Positions 22,795 through 32,223 of a stretch of 64,000 bases of DNA are shown piece by piece. The number at the start of each line of letters is the position of its first letter. The first letter of the stretch is position 1. The position numbers and the translations under genes are program-made. The notes under the pieces were generated by a model that was given only the letters and a program-made list of their open reading frames with translations, had not been told where the DNA came from and searched no databases. Source of the DNA: Selenomonadaceae bacterium (lineage in GTDB: Bacteria > Bacillota > Negativicutes > Selenomonadales > Selenomonadaceae); assembly GCA_017427545.1 (NCBI GenBank), contig JAFRSO010000065.1, forward strand, positions 1 to 64,000. The letters are read 5' to 3'.

Positions 22795-25353
22795 TCATTG
22801 TCCGAGTTCCTTTTTAGCTTGCTGCTGTAATTCATAAAGTTTACCCATTGCCTCAATCGGCGTCAAGCTTGGTACGTCCAATGCAAGCAAATCTTTCAAG
22901 CTGCGTGCGACAAATAAATCAGGCGCGGAAGATTTTTTATTTTCGACGGGGCGGACGGGTGCTGACGTTTCCATTGACTTTAAAATTTCTTCAGCGCGTT
23001 TCATGACTGATTTTGGAAGTCCCGCCAGCTTTGCAACTTGTATGCCGTAAGATTTATCTGCGCCGCCCTGTTTGATTCGGCGGAGGAAAATAACTTCACT
23101 GCCGCGTTCCTTGACTGCCACGGAAAAATTTTCAATCCTGTCTGACGTGTCGGCAAGGTCGGTGAGTTCGTGATAGTGCGTGGCGAAGAGAGTTTTGGCG
23201 CGAATTTTTTTGTCAATGTACTCAATCACGGCGCGGGCAATGCTCATGCCGTCAAAAGTCGAAGTTCCGCGGCCGACTTCATCGAGGACAATCAAGCTGC
23301 GATCCGTGGCATATTTCAAAATCTGCGCAACCTCATTCATCTCAACCATAAAAGTTGACTGCCCGCTGACCAAATCATCACTCGCGCCGATTCGCGTAAA
23401 AATCCTGTCGACGGGGCAAATGTTCGCACTCGTCGCCGGAATAAAACTGCCCGCCTGCGTCATCAAAGTCAACAATGCAACTTGCCGCATATAAGTTGAC
23501 TTGCCCGCCATATTCGGCCCGGTGATAATCATCATGGCGCAACGATTCGGCGCAAGGTTCGTGTCGTTCGGGACAAATAATCCGCCCGTCAAAATTTTTT
23601 CAACTAGCGGGTGTCGACCGTCACGAATCTCAATTTTGCCGTCAATATTCAAATCCGGCCGCGTGTAATTGTTGATATGCGCCGCCTCCGCCATTGAGGC
23701 GATAACGTCAATCAGCGCGATTCGCTTTGCAGTGTCTTGAATTTGCGGAAGACGCGTTTTAATCCTGTCGCGGACTTCGCAAAAAAGATTGTATTCGAGA
23801 TTGACAATCCGCTCCTGCGCGCCGAGGATTTTAGTTTCATAATCTTTCAATTCGGGCGTGATGTAGCGTTCGGCATTTACGAGAGTTTGCTTGCGGACGT
23901 AATTGGCGGGAATTTTACTCGCGCCGCTGTGACGAACCTCAATATAATATCCGAAGACGCGATTATAGCCGACCTTAAGCGCGCGAATCCCCGTCCTAAT
24001 TTTTTCACGCTCTTCAAACTCCTGCAGAAATGCGCGGCTGTCCATAGAAATTCGGCGCAATTCGTCAAGCTCCTCACTGTAGCCGCTGTTGATAATCCCG
24101 CCGTCGCGCACGGACATTGAAGCATTTTCGCTGATTGCTTCGCCGATAAGTTTTGCCTCCGCAGAAAAATCATCAAGCCCGTCACGACATGCGGCAAGAA
24201 TATCACTGTTCAAGCCGCCTAGGATTTCGGAAATTTTCGGCACGGCTTGGAAAGAAATTTTCAGCGCGATTAAGTCGCGGGCATTTGATGAGCCGACTTC
24301 AATTTTCGTCATGAGCCGTTCAAAGTCATGAATATCGCGCAAAGTTTCGCGTAAATTTCTCCGCGTCTTGAAATTTTTAAACAACTCCTCCACGGCATCA
24401 AGTCGACGATTAATCGCGGCAATGTCAACGAGCGGGCTTTCCAACCATCGACGTAAAAGCCGATTGCCCGCCGCAGTCTTCGTGAAGTCCAAAACGTCGA
24501 AAAGGGTATCTTTCTTGGAACCGTCGCGCAAATTTTTGATGACTTCGAGATTTTTAATGGCGGTCGCGTCCAAAATCAGATGGTTGCTCATGTCAAGGCG
24601 CGTGAGTTTGGAAATATGCTTCAAGTCCGTGCGAACCGTGGCGTGAATGTACTGCAAAAGATTTTCGACAGCTTGCGCGGCAATTTCGGCGGCAGGCAAT
24701 TCATTTTCGGCGAAGTGTTCAGCGGAAAAATTTTTGTCGGAAATTTTTTCGGCGTCAATCGTCGTGAAGGAGCAATTTTCAATTTTGAGTTCCGCGAAAT
24801 TTTTCAGACGCTTAAAAAAACTCAAGCCGTCGGGAATTAAAATTTCATGCGGCGATAAGCGATAGAGTTCGTCGAAAAGATTTTGTTCACGGGAATTGCC
24901 GTCATAAAGCGCGAAAAAAATTTCACCCGTCGAAATATCTGCGCCCGCCAATGAAATTTCGTCGCCGTCCTCCAAAATCAACGCAAGATAATTATTACCG
25001 CTGTTCGACAGCGAATCATCAGTTAGAATCGTGCCGGGCGTGACGATTTTGGTAAGTGCGCGTTCAGTCAAACCTTTAGCCTTCGGGTCGCCGATTTGGT
25101 CGACGACTGCCACGCGAAAACCTTTGTCGACGAGCTTTTGCAAATAATTTTCAACGGCGTGAGCAGGTACGCCGCACATCGGGACATTTTGCCGCCTAGT
25201 CAACGTCAAGCCGATTTCCTTGGAAGCTGTAACGGCGTCTTCGTTGAACATCTCGAAAAAGTCACCGAGTCGGAAAAATAATAACTCATTCGGGTGTTGA
25301 GATTTTTGCGCGTGATATTGTTCCATCATCGGCGTCAAATTTTTTTCGTTCAA
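22795..25353 (-). CDS. mutS: DNA mismatch repair protein MutS
   Basis: 852 aa, standard length. The mismatch-binding domain starts TPMMEQYHAQKSQHPNELLFFRLGDFFEMF, with the Phe-x-Glu wedge (DFFEMF). Walker A GPNMAGKSTYMRQ, Walker B LIVLDEVGRGTSTFDG, and the ATPase His in FATHYHEL. The start is a TTG after GAGGTGATGAC. MutL is not in the window. The gene is preceded by a long heptamer element. Confidence 0.95.
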   Translation of the reverse strand: MNEKNLTPMMEQYHAQKSQHPNELLFFRLGDFFEMFNEDAVTASKEIGLTLTRRQNVPMCGVPAHAVENYLQKLVDKGFRVAVVDQIGDPKAKGLTERALTKIVTPGTILTDDSLSNSGNNYLALILEDGDEISLAGADISTGEIFFALYDGNSREQNLFDELYRLSPHEILIPDGLSFFKRLKNFAELKIENCSFTTIDAEKISDKNFSAEHFAENELPAAEIAAQAVENLLQYIHATVRTDLKHISKLTRLDMSNHLILDATAIKNLEVIKNLRDGSKKDTLFDVLDFTKTAAGNRLLRRWLESPLVDIAAINRRLDAVEELFKNFKTRRNLRETLRDIHDFERLMTKIEVGSSNARDLIALKISFQAVPKISEILGGLNSDILAACRDGLDDFSAEAKLIGEAISENASMSVRDGGIINSGYSEELDELRRISMDSRAFLQEFEEREKIRTGIRALKVGYNRVFGYYIEVRHSGASKIPANYVRKQTLVNAERYITPELKDYETKILGAQERIVNLEYNLFCEVRDRIKTRLPQIQDTAKRIALIDVIASMAEAAHINNYTRPDLNIDGKIEIRDGRHPLVEKILTGGLFVPNDTNLAPNRCAMMIITGPNMAGKSTYMRQVALLTLMTQAGSFIPATSANICPVDRIFTRIGASDDLVSGQSTFMVEMNEVAQILKYATDRSLIVLDEVGRGTSTFDGMSIARAVIEYIDKKIRAKTLFATHYHELTDLADTSDRIENFSVAVKERGSEVIFLRRIKQGGADKSYGIQVAKLAGLPKSVMKRAEEILKSMETSAPVRPVENKKSSAPDLFVARSLKDLLALDVPSLTPIEAMGKLYELQQQAKKELGQ

Positions 25354-25369
25354 GTCATCACCTCTGTAA

Positions 25370-25483
25370 GGGAAATGGGAAATGGGAAAAGTTAAAATCC
25401 CTTCTCCCTTCTCCCTAAAAAATGGGAAAAGGGAAATGGGAAAAGTTCAAAACTCTTATCCCTTCTCCCATCTCCCTTGATTT
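25370..25483. repeat. Long double heptamer-repeat element
   Basis: Two inverted units of GGGAAAT/GGGAAAA heptamers against CCCTTCT heptamers, each around a short AT loop; each can form a long hairpin. Directly upstream of mutS. Confidence 0.8.
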
Positions 25484-25514
25484 TACGACAGTTTAACACC
25501 TTGCGCCGATAATG

Positions 25515-25546
25515 TCCAAAAAAAATCCCCGCAATGTGCGAGGAAA
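25515..25546 (-). terminator. Rho-independent terminator of rsmB
   Basis: Minus-strand TCCTCGC-acatt-GCGGGGA stem followed by a T-run, adjacent to the rsmB stop. Confidence 0.8.
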
Positions 25547-26833
25547 TTATTTTTTAATCAACTTCGCGTAGAAAAATCCGTCAGTGTTCGTGACATGCGG
25601 CAAAAGAGTTTTCATTTCGACGAGCTGAAAATTTTCATTGGCCGCCAAAAATTTTTCGACGACCTCTTCATTTTCGCGCCGCAAAATTGTACACGTGCTG
25701 TAAAGTAAAGTTCCGCCGGATTTGAGAGTTTTAGCCGCGCCCGACAAAATTTTTTCCTGCAGGGCGGGCAAATGATTCAACTCGTTGGGATTTTTTTTCC
25801 AGCGAAGATCAGCTTTTCTCCTGAGCACACCCAATCCCGAACATGGCGCATCAACCAAAACTTTGTCAGCTTGCTCAAAAAATTTTTCACCAATCTTGCG
25901 GGCGTCAATCAAAATCGGTTCGATAATTTTTATTCCGAGGCGTTCGGCATTTTGTCTGATATGTTTGAGCTTCGTGTCGTAAATGTCCGCCGCGATAATT
26001 CGTCCGCGATTTTGCATGAGTTCGGCAAGATGAGTGGCCTTACCGCCGGGAGCCGCGCAGCAATCTATAACAAATTCGCCCGGTTGAGGATTCAAAATTC
26101 GCGCAGCCGTCATGGAACTTTCGTCCTGCACTTGACACAAACCGTTGCGCAATGCCTTAAATTTATCAAGTGCGCCGTGACCTTTGCAAATGACACCTTC
26201 CGGCGCGAATGTCGACGGCGTGGCTTGAAAGCCCAAAGTTTTCAGCGCGTCCAAAATGTCTTCGCGGGTAGTCTTTAAAAAATTCACGCGCAGGCAAAGT
26301 GGCGGATCGGTGTTGTCGAAGTCGAGAATTTTTTTCGCAGCGTCAAGCCCGAATTCTTCCGCGAACAATTTCACCAGCCACAGCGGATGAAATTTTATCA
26401 AAGCCAATGTTTTTAAATCGTTGCCCGACGGGAAGTCCGATTTGTGAATATTTCTAACCGCCGAACGTAAAACTGCATTGACGAATTTTGATTCCCATAG
26501 CCCGCAAAATTGTTTCGACAGCTCCACCGACTCATTGACTGCCGCCGAATTCGGGACGCGGCTCAAGAAAAATATTTGATAGAAACCGATTCGCAAGACT
26601 GCCAAAATTTTTTCGTCGACAGTGGCGAGCGGGCGTGTCACATATTTTGCAATCTTCCAATCGAGAGACGCGCCCATTTTGACTGCACCATAAACCAGTT
26701 CCGTGCAAAATTTTCTGTCGAGGTCGGAGAATTTTTCTTGCCGCAACATTTGCGCCAGTTCGACGTTAGACCATGCGCCCTTCGCCACCACGTTATATAA
26801 AATTTTCGTTGCCGCCAATCTGACTTTGTCCAA
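25547..26833 (-). CDS. rsmB: 16S rRNA (cytosine-5) methyltransferase
   Basis: 428 aa from the TTG at 26833, which lies 6 nt after TAGGAGG. An N-terminal NusB-like domain (VRLAATKILYNVVAKGAWSNVELAQML) is joined to an RsmB methyltransferase: CCAAPGGKATHLAELM (SAM), DAPCSGLGVLRRKADLRW with the catalytic Cys, and YSTCTILRRENEEVV with the release Cys. Methylates C967 of 16S rRNA in E. coli numbering. A frame extension further upstream lacks a ribosome site. Confidence 0.92.
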   Translation of the reverse strand: MDKVRLAATKILYNVVAKGAWSNVELAQMLRQEKFSDLDRKFCTELVYGAVKMGASLDWKIAKYVTRPLATVDEKILAVLRIGFYQIFFLSRVPNSAAVNESVELSKQFCGLWESKFVNAVLRSAVRNIHKSDFPSGNDLKTLALIKFHPLWLVKLFAEEFGLDAAKKILDFDNTDPPLCLRVNFLKTTREDILDALKTLGFQATPSTFAPEGVICKGHGALDKFKALRNGLCQVQDESSMTAARILNPQPGEFVIDCCAAPGGKATHLAELMQNRGRIIAADIYDTKLKHIRQNAERLGIKIIEPILIDARKIGEKFFEQADKVLVDAPCSGLGVLRRKADLRWKKNPNELNHLPALQEKILSGAAKTLKSGGTLLYSTCTILRRENEEVVEKFLAANENFQLVEMKTLLPHVTNTDGFFYAKLIKK

Positions 26834-26843
26834 GCTTAACCTC

Positions 26844-27368
26844 CTAATCAATCCGCGTGACTTTTCCCGCCACGGAAATAATTTTCTCGTCGGGAACTTC
26901 GCGGTTCCTGTCCATGAAAACTTCGATAAAATTTTTGTCCGCACGATAAACCGCGTCCGTCACGCCGTCAAGATTTTTAATTTCGGCGGCGATTTTTTCT
27001 TGAGCAGAAGAGTCCGCGTCGACATAAACAACTTTATAATCGAGGCGTTCAATCTTGAAAATAACCGGACGCGTTCCGTCATTGCAGCAAGCAATCATCA
27101 TGTGCTCATCATTCGTCCAGTTGCGCATAATCGAGCCGCCCTGCAACGCCGTATAAATGTAGCGGCTGAAACAATCCCACGCCTCGGAACAATGTGCACC
27201 TTTACCTTGCGTCCAAAAAGTATCCTCGTCGCCGTAGCGTTCAAAAATATATTCTGCGCCCACTTCATAGAAAGGACACGCTCCTGATTTCGGGTCGGCA
27301 AGATATTTTTCCTGCAGTTCGGGAAAAACTTTTTTGTCGATAACGGTCATCTTGCATTTGTATTGCAT
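26844..27368 (-). CDS. TIGR04076 family protein with C-terminal HMA-like extension
   Basis: 174 aa from the ATG at 27368 behind GGAGGG. The first ~105 residues match the TIGR04076 pattern (MTVIDKKVFPELQEKYL, GACPFYEVG, CSEAWDCFSRYIYTALQGG, CCNDGTRPVIFKIERL). The remaining ~65 residues (YKVVYVDADSSAQEKIAAEIKNLDGVTDAVYRADKN, split here as read) look like a ferredoxin-like HMA fold without its CxxC pair. Function unknown. It ends 10 nt before rsmB. Confidence 0.7.
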   Translation of the reverse strand: MQYKCKMTVIDKKVFPELQEKYLADPKSGACPFYEVGAEYIFERYGDEDTFWTQGKGAHCSEAWDCFSRYIYTALQGGSIMRNWTNDEHMMIACCNDGTRPVIFKIERLDYKVVYVDADSSAQEKIAAEIKNLDGVTDAVYRADKNFIEVFMDRNREVPDEKIISVAGKVTRID

Positions 27369-27407
27369 TGAGTTCACCCTCCAAAAAATAAAAAGCTTCC
27401 GTTATTG

Positions 27408-27716
27408 TCAAATAAATAATTCCGTGACGAAGACGACTGAACAACAAATCACCGCGACTTTGAAAAGACTTGCTCCGAACCAAGCCGCCGCTATTCCCGC
27501 AAAAAATGCCAGCCCGCCTGAAATTTGCGATTGAGTGGCGTCGATTATCGCGGGGAAAGTCATGACTGCCAGCGTGACATACGGCACGTAATGGAGGAAT
27601 GAACGAATTGTCACGTTTTTTATTTCGCCGCGAATCAGTGTCAGCGGTAAAATTTTTATCGCCAAAGTCACCGCGCTTGCAACCAAAATGTAAACGTTGA
27701 TGTCATGCGTCATCAT
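27408..27716 (-). CDS. azlD: AzlD-type branched-chain amino acid exporter subunit
   Basis: 102 aa with about four helices. The pattern ILVASAVTLAIKILPLTL and FLHYVPYVTLAVMTFPAI is AzlD. Works with AzlC to export branched-chain amino acids. Two ATGs (27716 and 27713) follow AAGGAGG; the second has the better spacing. Overlaps the azlC end by about 14 nt. Confidence 0.85.
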   Translation of the reverse strand: MMTHDINVYILVASAVTLAIKILPLTLIRGEIKNVTIRSFLHYVPYVTLAVMTFPAIIDATQSQISGGLAFFAGIAAAWFGASLFKVAVICCSVVFVTELFI

Positions 27717-28419
27717 TATCCTCCTTGATCGGATACAAGACTGCCGCCGCGCCCGCAATTAAAATCGTCAACAAAATCGTCCGATTGCCGGCAGAGACTT
27801 CGGGGAAAAAATTTTCGGCAAGATAACTCAACAGGAAACTCATGACGACTGCCCCGCCGATAATTTTATCCTTGCGGGCGGGAGGAATAATCACGGCCAA
27901 AAACATTCCGTAAAGCGCGACGCTTAACGCACTGACTGCCGCCGGTGAAAAAAAATTCCATGCGACAATCCCGCAAGCCGTACCAAGTGACCAGCCCGGT
28001 AGAGCCGTCAACATTGCACCGTAATTGTAAAAGGGATTCAGCCAACGTCCGCCGCGAGCGATTGCAATTCCAAAAATTTCGTCCGTCACGTCGAAGCCGA
28101 CAAAAATTCTGTGGTAAAACGGCGTGTCGGGAGAAAATTTTTGACTCAAAACCGTGCTCATCAAAATGTAGCGGGCATTGGCAATGAACGTCAACAGCGC
28201 GATTTCGATATAAGGCGCGTCCGAACCGATAACCGTAAAAGCTGCGTATTCACCCGCCGACGCGTTATTGAGCAGACTGATTACGAAGCCTTGCAACGGA
28301 CTAAGACCGACGTATTTGGCGACGATGCCCAGTGAAAATCCCACGACGAAATATCCCAAACCAATCGGCGTACCGTCGCGGAAACCGTCCATTAAAGCTT
28401 GCCGATTCTCACTCGTCAT
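27703..28419 (-). CDS. azlC: AzlC-type branched-chain amino acid exporter
   Basis: 238 aa, about seven helices. DGFRDGTPIGLGYFVVGFSLGI at the N-terminus, NNASAGEYAAF and ANARYILMS are family blocks. The larger subunit of the AzlCD exporter. Its start overlaps the end of the amidase gene by 11 nt. Confidence 0.88.
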   Translation of the reverse strand: MTSENRQALMDGFRDGTPIGLGYFVVGFSLGIVAKYVGLSPLQGFVISLLNNASAGEYAAFTVIGSDAPYIEIALLTFIANARYILMSTVLSQKFSPDTPFYHRIFVGFDVTDEIFGIAIARGGRWLNPFYNYGAMLTALPGWSLGTACGIVAWNFFSPAAVSALSVALYGMFLAVIIPPARKDKIIGGAVVMSFLLSYLAENFFPEVSAGNRTILLTILIAGAAAVLYPIKEDNDDA

Positions 28420-29068
28420 AGAAAATCAAGCCGTCTCCTTCAAGTTCCTCACGCAAGCCGCGCATAAATTTCGGGCCGGGATCAGTCTTAATCGCGTAAT
28501 AGCCCGGAACATTTTCTATAAAAAGCCCACTCGCACGAGCTTTGCCCTGCTGATAATGCCCGAAGACATATTTAATCGTGGGATATTTTTCGTGGAGCCA
28601 TTTAATCAGTCTAACATTCGCGGCAAGTTGAGCCTCCGTCAAATCTTCACGGCCATTGTAGCCGCCGACGTTCTCAATGCCAATCGCGCAATGATTGTAG
28701 CCGATAATGTGTCGCGCAAATTTTGTTTCGGGCATGAGCCGCAAAATCGTTCCGTCACGGTCAACTATGAATTGCGACGCGACGTTTAATCTGCCTTCAT
28801 CGTCAGGCATTTCTTCGGCATAAAAAAATTTCCAATTCGATTCGAGCGTTCCAAATGCCGTCCAATGAACCACGACCGCTTGAGGGATTATTTCGCGGCA
28901 AATCATCCCGTAATGCTTGAGCGTGTACTCGTCAATCAATTCGTCGCGATGTTCCGTCCACAAAATGAACTTGTCGGTGAACGGAACGTCTTCGGCTTGA
29001 GCGGGTGACGACATGAAAATTATCGCCGCGCAGAAAATCAACGCGCAATGAAAAAAAACTTTTCCCAT
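28409..29068 (-). CDS. Exported N-acetylmuramoyl-L-alanine amidase (amidase_2 fold)
   Basis: 219 aa. Signal peptide (FFHCALIFCAAIIFMSSPAQA). Amidase_2/PGRP catalytic domain: VVHWTAFG with the first zinc His, YNHCAIGIENVG with a conserved His and Glu, a VFGHYQQGKAR box and TDPGPKF for the last ligand region. Cuts the amide between MurNAc and the stem peptide in the periplasm. It follows the transglycosylase gene by 18 nt, so the two could act together on peptidoglycan during flagellar assembly or turnover. Confidence 0.85.
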   Translation of the reverse strand: MGKVFFHCALIFCAAIIFMSSPAQAEDVPFTDKFILWTEHRDELIDEYTLKHYGMICREIIPQAVVVHWTAFGTLESNWKFFYAEEMPDDEGRLNVASQFIVDRDGTILRLMPETKFARHIIGYNHCAIGIENVGGYNGREDLTEAQLAANVRLIKWLHEKYPTIKYVFGHYQQGKARASGLFIENVPGYYAIKTDPGPKFMRGLREELEGDGLIFYDE

Positions 29069-29086
29069 TTACCATTTCCCTTTTCC

Positions 29087-29923
29087 CTATTGAAATAAAT
29101 CCATTACGCGCCCTACATAATTTTGAGTTTCGGAATAGGGCGGAATGCCTCCGTAACGCTTAACTGCTCCGGGGCCGGCATTATACGCGGCGACTGCAAG
29201 GGGAATATTGCCGTCGAAGGTGTCGAGCATTTGCCTGATATAACGCGTGCCGCCCGCAACATTTTCGCCGGTGTCGTAGGGATTGACGCCCAAACTTGCA
29301 GCGGTTTCGGGCATGAGTTGCATAACGCCAATCGCGCCGACGGGTGAAATTTCATCTTGATTCATATCGGATTCGGCAATGGCAATCGCCCTGACGAGTT
29401 TAGGATCAACGCCGTATTCAGTGGCCGTCTGCATGATTAAATCTTCCACTCTCGTAACTTCCGCATCTTCACCGACGTAATTATCCTCAAAAACTTTATC
29501 GCCGCGTTCGGGGATTTCAAGTTCGGTATCGGGAATTTGTGCGCGTTCAATCTTCGGAACGGGTTGTTTCGGCGGATTGATTTTATCGGGCAGAGCTTCT
29601 TGTCCGGGCAAATAATTTTGTGGCGGCTGAGAAGGTGTTTCAATCTTTTCAGCGTCGCGCATGGCTTGAGCAACTTTTGCAGAGTTCGCCGCGTCATTTT
29701 CGTTGACAGGTTGAGTTGCGCCAGGCAATGTCTGAACTTCATTAACGGCTTGCGTCGGCTTAACGGGATTCATCGTTGCTTGCCGCAAAATTTCCCGCTC
29801 CAACGTCGCCTGAAAATCACCGGTGTTTATTCCGATTTGCTTTTCAATCGCCGCTATCCGACGACGCACTTGGTCAATCCTCTGCATCATATCGACGCGT
29901 TCGACCGGTTGAATTTCAATCAA
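29087..29923 (-). CDS. Lytic transglycosylase (SLT) downstream of flagellar genes
   Basis: 278 aa from a TTG after AAAGGAGTG. A coiled-coil N-terminus (residues ~10-50), a Pro/Gln-rich linker, then a C-terminal SLT domain: LVRAIAIAESDMNQDEISPVGAIGVMQLMPETA holds the catalytic Glu (read as separate blocks AIAIAES and GVMQLMPETA), and PLAVAAYNAGPGAV follows. No signal peptide is seen, so it may leave by the flagellar export system or act from the cytoplasmic side of assembly. Likely opens peptidoglycan for the rod, as FlgJ does elsewhere. Confidence 0.8.
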   Translation of the reverse strand: MIEIQPVERVDMMQRIDQVRRRIAAIEKQIGINTGDFQATLEREILRQATMNPVKPTQAVNEVQTLPGATQPVNENDAANSAKVAQAMRDAEKIETPSQPPQNYLPGQEALPDKINPPKQPVPKIERAQIPDTELEIPERGDKVFEDNYVGEDAEVTRVEDLIMQTATEYGVDPKLVRAIAIAESDMNQDEISPVGAIGVMQLMPETAASLGVNPYDTGENVAGGTRYIRQMLDTFDGNIPLAVAAYNAGPGAVKRYGGIPPYSETQNYVGRVMDLFQ

Positions 29924-29939
29924 AATTAATCACTCCTTT

Positions 29940-29990
29940 GTAAGGAAAAAGGAATAAGGAACAAGGAACAAGTTTAAATTCCTACTTCCT
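29940..29990. repeat. Heptamer-repeat element
   Basis: GGAACAA/GGAATAA heptamers, a short AT loop and TTCCTAC-type heptamers facing back, between fliJ and the transglycosylase gene. Confidence 0.7.
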
Positions 29991-30428
29991 CATTGACAGC
30001 TGAAGTCCGATTTCATCAAGCATCTTTTGCTCCTCGAAAAGCAATTCCGCGTTATACTCATTGAGCCGCTTTTCCTTGAGCTGTTCAATGCTTTTAAGAT
30101 ACGTCATCAGCTTCATCAAAATTTTTAATTTCTGCTGCTTATCCTGCGTGGCCTTCAAAATCAAATCCTGCTGCTGTTCAATTTGCGTGCGCTTCCAGTT
30201 GAAAAAACTGTTGTACATCATGATAATTCCGACCGTGACAGTTTTACCCTCACCGGTCTTTTCTGCAAACTCTTCTTGACCCTCCTGAAGTTCACGCAAC
30301 AAAATTTGCAACTTCGCGCGGCACTCCTCCAATTTTCTCGACGCCTCCGCAAATTTCATTTCGGCATCATCTTTTTTACGCTTCGTCACTTTCAAAAGCG
30401 TTTCAAGTTGGAATTTAAATTTTTTCAT
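29982..30428 (-). CDS. fliJ: Flagellar export chaperone FliJ
   Basis: 148 aa, almost wholly coiled coil (FQLETLLKVTKRKKDDAEMKFAEASRKLEE at the start), no membrane segment. FliJ sits in the FliI ring and moves export substrates and chaperones to the gate. Identification rests on fold, length and the place after fliI. Confidence 0.85.
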   Translation of the reverse strand: MKKFKFQLETLLKVTKRKKDDAEMKFAEASRKLEECRAKLQILLRELQEGQEEFAEKTGEGKTVTVGIIMMYNSFFNWKRTQIEQQQDLILKATQDKQQKLKILMKLMTYLKSIEQLKEKRLNEYNAELLFEEQKMLDEIGLQLSMRK

Positions 30429-30439
30429 TTCACTTGCCC

Positions 30440-30482
30440 GGAAATTAGCTGTTAGCGGCTAGCTGTTAGCTGTTAGTTCCTT
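30440..30482. repeat. Heptamer-repeat element (TTAGCTG type)
   Basis: About five TTAGCTG/CTAGCTG/TTAGCGG heptamers between fliI and fliJ. Confidence 0.75.
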
Positions 30483-30488
30483 AAAAAA

Positions 30489-31814
30489 TTATTTACCGGA
30501 GATTTTAATAAGTTTTTTCTTGGTGACTTCGTAGGTGTCGACTTCAAAAATCCCTTGGCAGAGAAATTCGTTAATCGCGTCAATCTTGCCAATCGCCTCG
30601 TCAATGCGCTTGCTTGAGCCTTTGACATACGCGCCGATATGAATCAAATCTTCAGCGTCCTTGTAAACCGCCATCAATGCCCGCATTTTTTGAGCGGCTT
30701 GAAGGTGTTCGGGCGTGACGACTTCATTCATGACACGGCTGACACTTCCCAAAACGTCAATGGCGGGGAAGTGATTTTGCGCGGCGATTGAACGACTCAA
30801 GACAATGTGCCCGTCGAGAATTGAGCGGACGGCATCGGCAATCGGCTCGTTCATGTCGTCACCGTCAACCAAAACTGTATAAATCCCCGTGATTGATCCG
30901 GTGTCCGAAGTGCCTGCGCGTTCCAAAAGTCGCGGCAAAAGTGCAAAGACTGACGGCGTGTATCCGCGAGTTGCAGGAGGTTCACCGATTGTCAAGCCGA
31001 CTTCGCGTTGAGCCATTGCAAAGCGCGTGACCGAATCCATCATCAAAATAACTTTGTGGCCTTGATCACGGAAATATTCGGCAATGGCGGTGGCAGTCAT
31101 CGCACCTTTGATTCTGACGAGTGCCGGTTGATCTGATGTTGCCACGACGACCACGGCGCGTTTCAATCCCGCCTCGCCCAAGTCGCGTTCGATAAAATCA
31201 CGAACCTCACGGCCGCGTTCGCCGATTAACGCAATGACGCTTATATCAGCCTCGGTATTTCTTGCAATCATCGACAGAAGCGTTGACTTGCCGACGCCTG
31301 AACCCGCCATAATTCCGATACGCTGACCGTCACCCATTGTGATAAGTCCGTCAACTGCTCGGACACCGACATAAAGATTGTCATGAATTCTCGGACGTTT
31401 CAGCGGGTGAGGCGGCGGAGCTTGCAACGGATATTCAATCGTTGAAAGAATCGGTTCCAGCCCGTCCATAGGATTTCCCAGCCCGTCAAGCACGCGTCCC
31501 AAAAGCTCTTCGCCGACTTTGACTTGCAACATTTTCTGCGCCGCGACAACTTCACAACCCGGCCCGACGCCTTGCATTTCACCAATCGGCATGAGCATGA
31601 CGAATCCTTCACGAAATCCGACGACTTCAGCGGGTATCGGCGGCACGTTCGGAAATTTAGACGTGATATAACACAACTCGCCCACGCTGACTGTAGGGCC
31701 TTGCGTCTCGATAACCAATCCGACGACCTGTGTAACCTTCCCCGTCAATTTGATTGTCTTGCACTCGTTGATTGCATTTTTGAGTTTTTGCAGGTTAATG
31801 CTGTTTTTAATCAT
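30489..31814 (-). CDS. fliI: Flagellum-specific ATPase FliI
   Basis: 441 aa, usual length. F1-beta-like ATPase: Walker A GIMAGSGVGKSTLL, GERGREVRDFIE, Walker B VILMMDSVTRFAMAQREVGL, SRSIAAQNHFPAIDVLGSVSRV. Hexameric ATPase that feeds the flagellar type III export gate with FliH and FliJ. The start follows GGAGAGGC inside the 3' end of the PIN toxin gene, so fliI translation is coupled to it. Confidence 0.95.
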   Translation of the reverse strand: MIKNSINLQKLKNAINECKTIKLTGKVTQVVGLVIETQGPTVSVGELCYITSKFPNVPPIPAEVVGFREGFVMLMPIGEMQGVGPGCEVVAAQKMLQVKVGEELLGRVLDGLGNPMDGLEPILSTIEYPLQAPPPHPLKRPRIHDNLYVGVRAVDGLITMGDGQRIGIMAGSGVGKSTLLSMIARNTEADISVIALIGERGREVRDFIERDLGEAGLKRAVVVVATSDQPALVRIKGAMTATAIAEYFRDQGHKVILMMDSVTRFAMAQREVGLTIGEPPATRGYTPSVFALLPRLLERAGTSDTGSITGIYTVLVDGDDMNEPIADAVRSILDGHIVLSRSIAAQNHFPAIDVLGSVSRVMNEVVTPEHLQAAQKMRALMAVYKDAEDLIHIGAYVKGSSKRIDEAIGKIDAINEFLCQGIFEVDTYEVTKKKLIKISGK

Positions 31815-32223
31815 TGCCTCTCCAATTTACAAATCTCAAACCTTCGACGCGGCTGAAGTGGCGGACATTGGCGGTAACCAGCGTACAGTTGTTGACCATT
31901 GCAATCGCCGCAATGTAAATGTCGTTGTCCTCAATCATTTGCCCCTTGTGAAGTTGAAGATAAATTTCAACGGCTTTTTCTATCGTCGTTAAATCGTCTT
32001 GGTCAAGATAAAGAGGTTTGACAGTATCATAAAGGAATTGAAATGCCGTAAGTTTGCGTATCTTGCTCGCCGCCCTCAAACCGCGAACAATTTCGTAATA
32101 GACGATTGACGGAATGAAAAGTTCATCATTATTTTTTTTAGCCGCCTCAAAATGGCGCATAACTGCAGAATCTCCGCGCAAAATATCGCTTACGACGTTT
32201 GAATCTAAACAATAATTAGCCAT
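31807..32223 (-). CDS. VapC-like PIN-domain toxin within the flagellar operon
   Basis: 138 aa PIN nuclease: CLDSNVVSDIL gives the first Asp, PSIVYYEIVRGL the conserved Glu, MIEDNDIYIAAIA the second acidic pair and VTANVRHFSRVEGL the final box. Likely an RNase. It overlaps the small gene before it and fliI after it, so it is fully built into the operon. Toxin role is inferred from family and pairing. Confidence 0.85.
   Translation of the reverse strand: MANYCLDSNVVSDILRGDSAVMRHFEAAKKNNDELFIPSIVYYEIVRGLRAASKIRKLTAFQFLYDTVKPLYLDQDDLTTIEKAVEIYLQLHKGQMIEDNDIYIAAIAMVNNCTLVTANVRHFSRVEGLRFVNWRGND

Noticed and set aside
25370-25483. CRISPR array or phage attachment site
   Set aside because: The repeat period is 7 bp in inverted blocks; no spacers or integrase.
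26834-26944. Upstream extension of rsmB
   Set aside because: No ribosome site; TAGGAGG sits directly before the TTG at 26833, where similarity starts.
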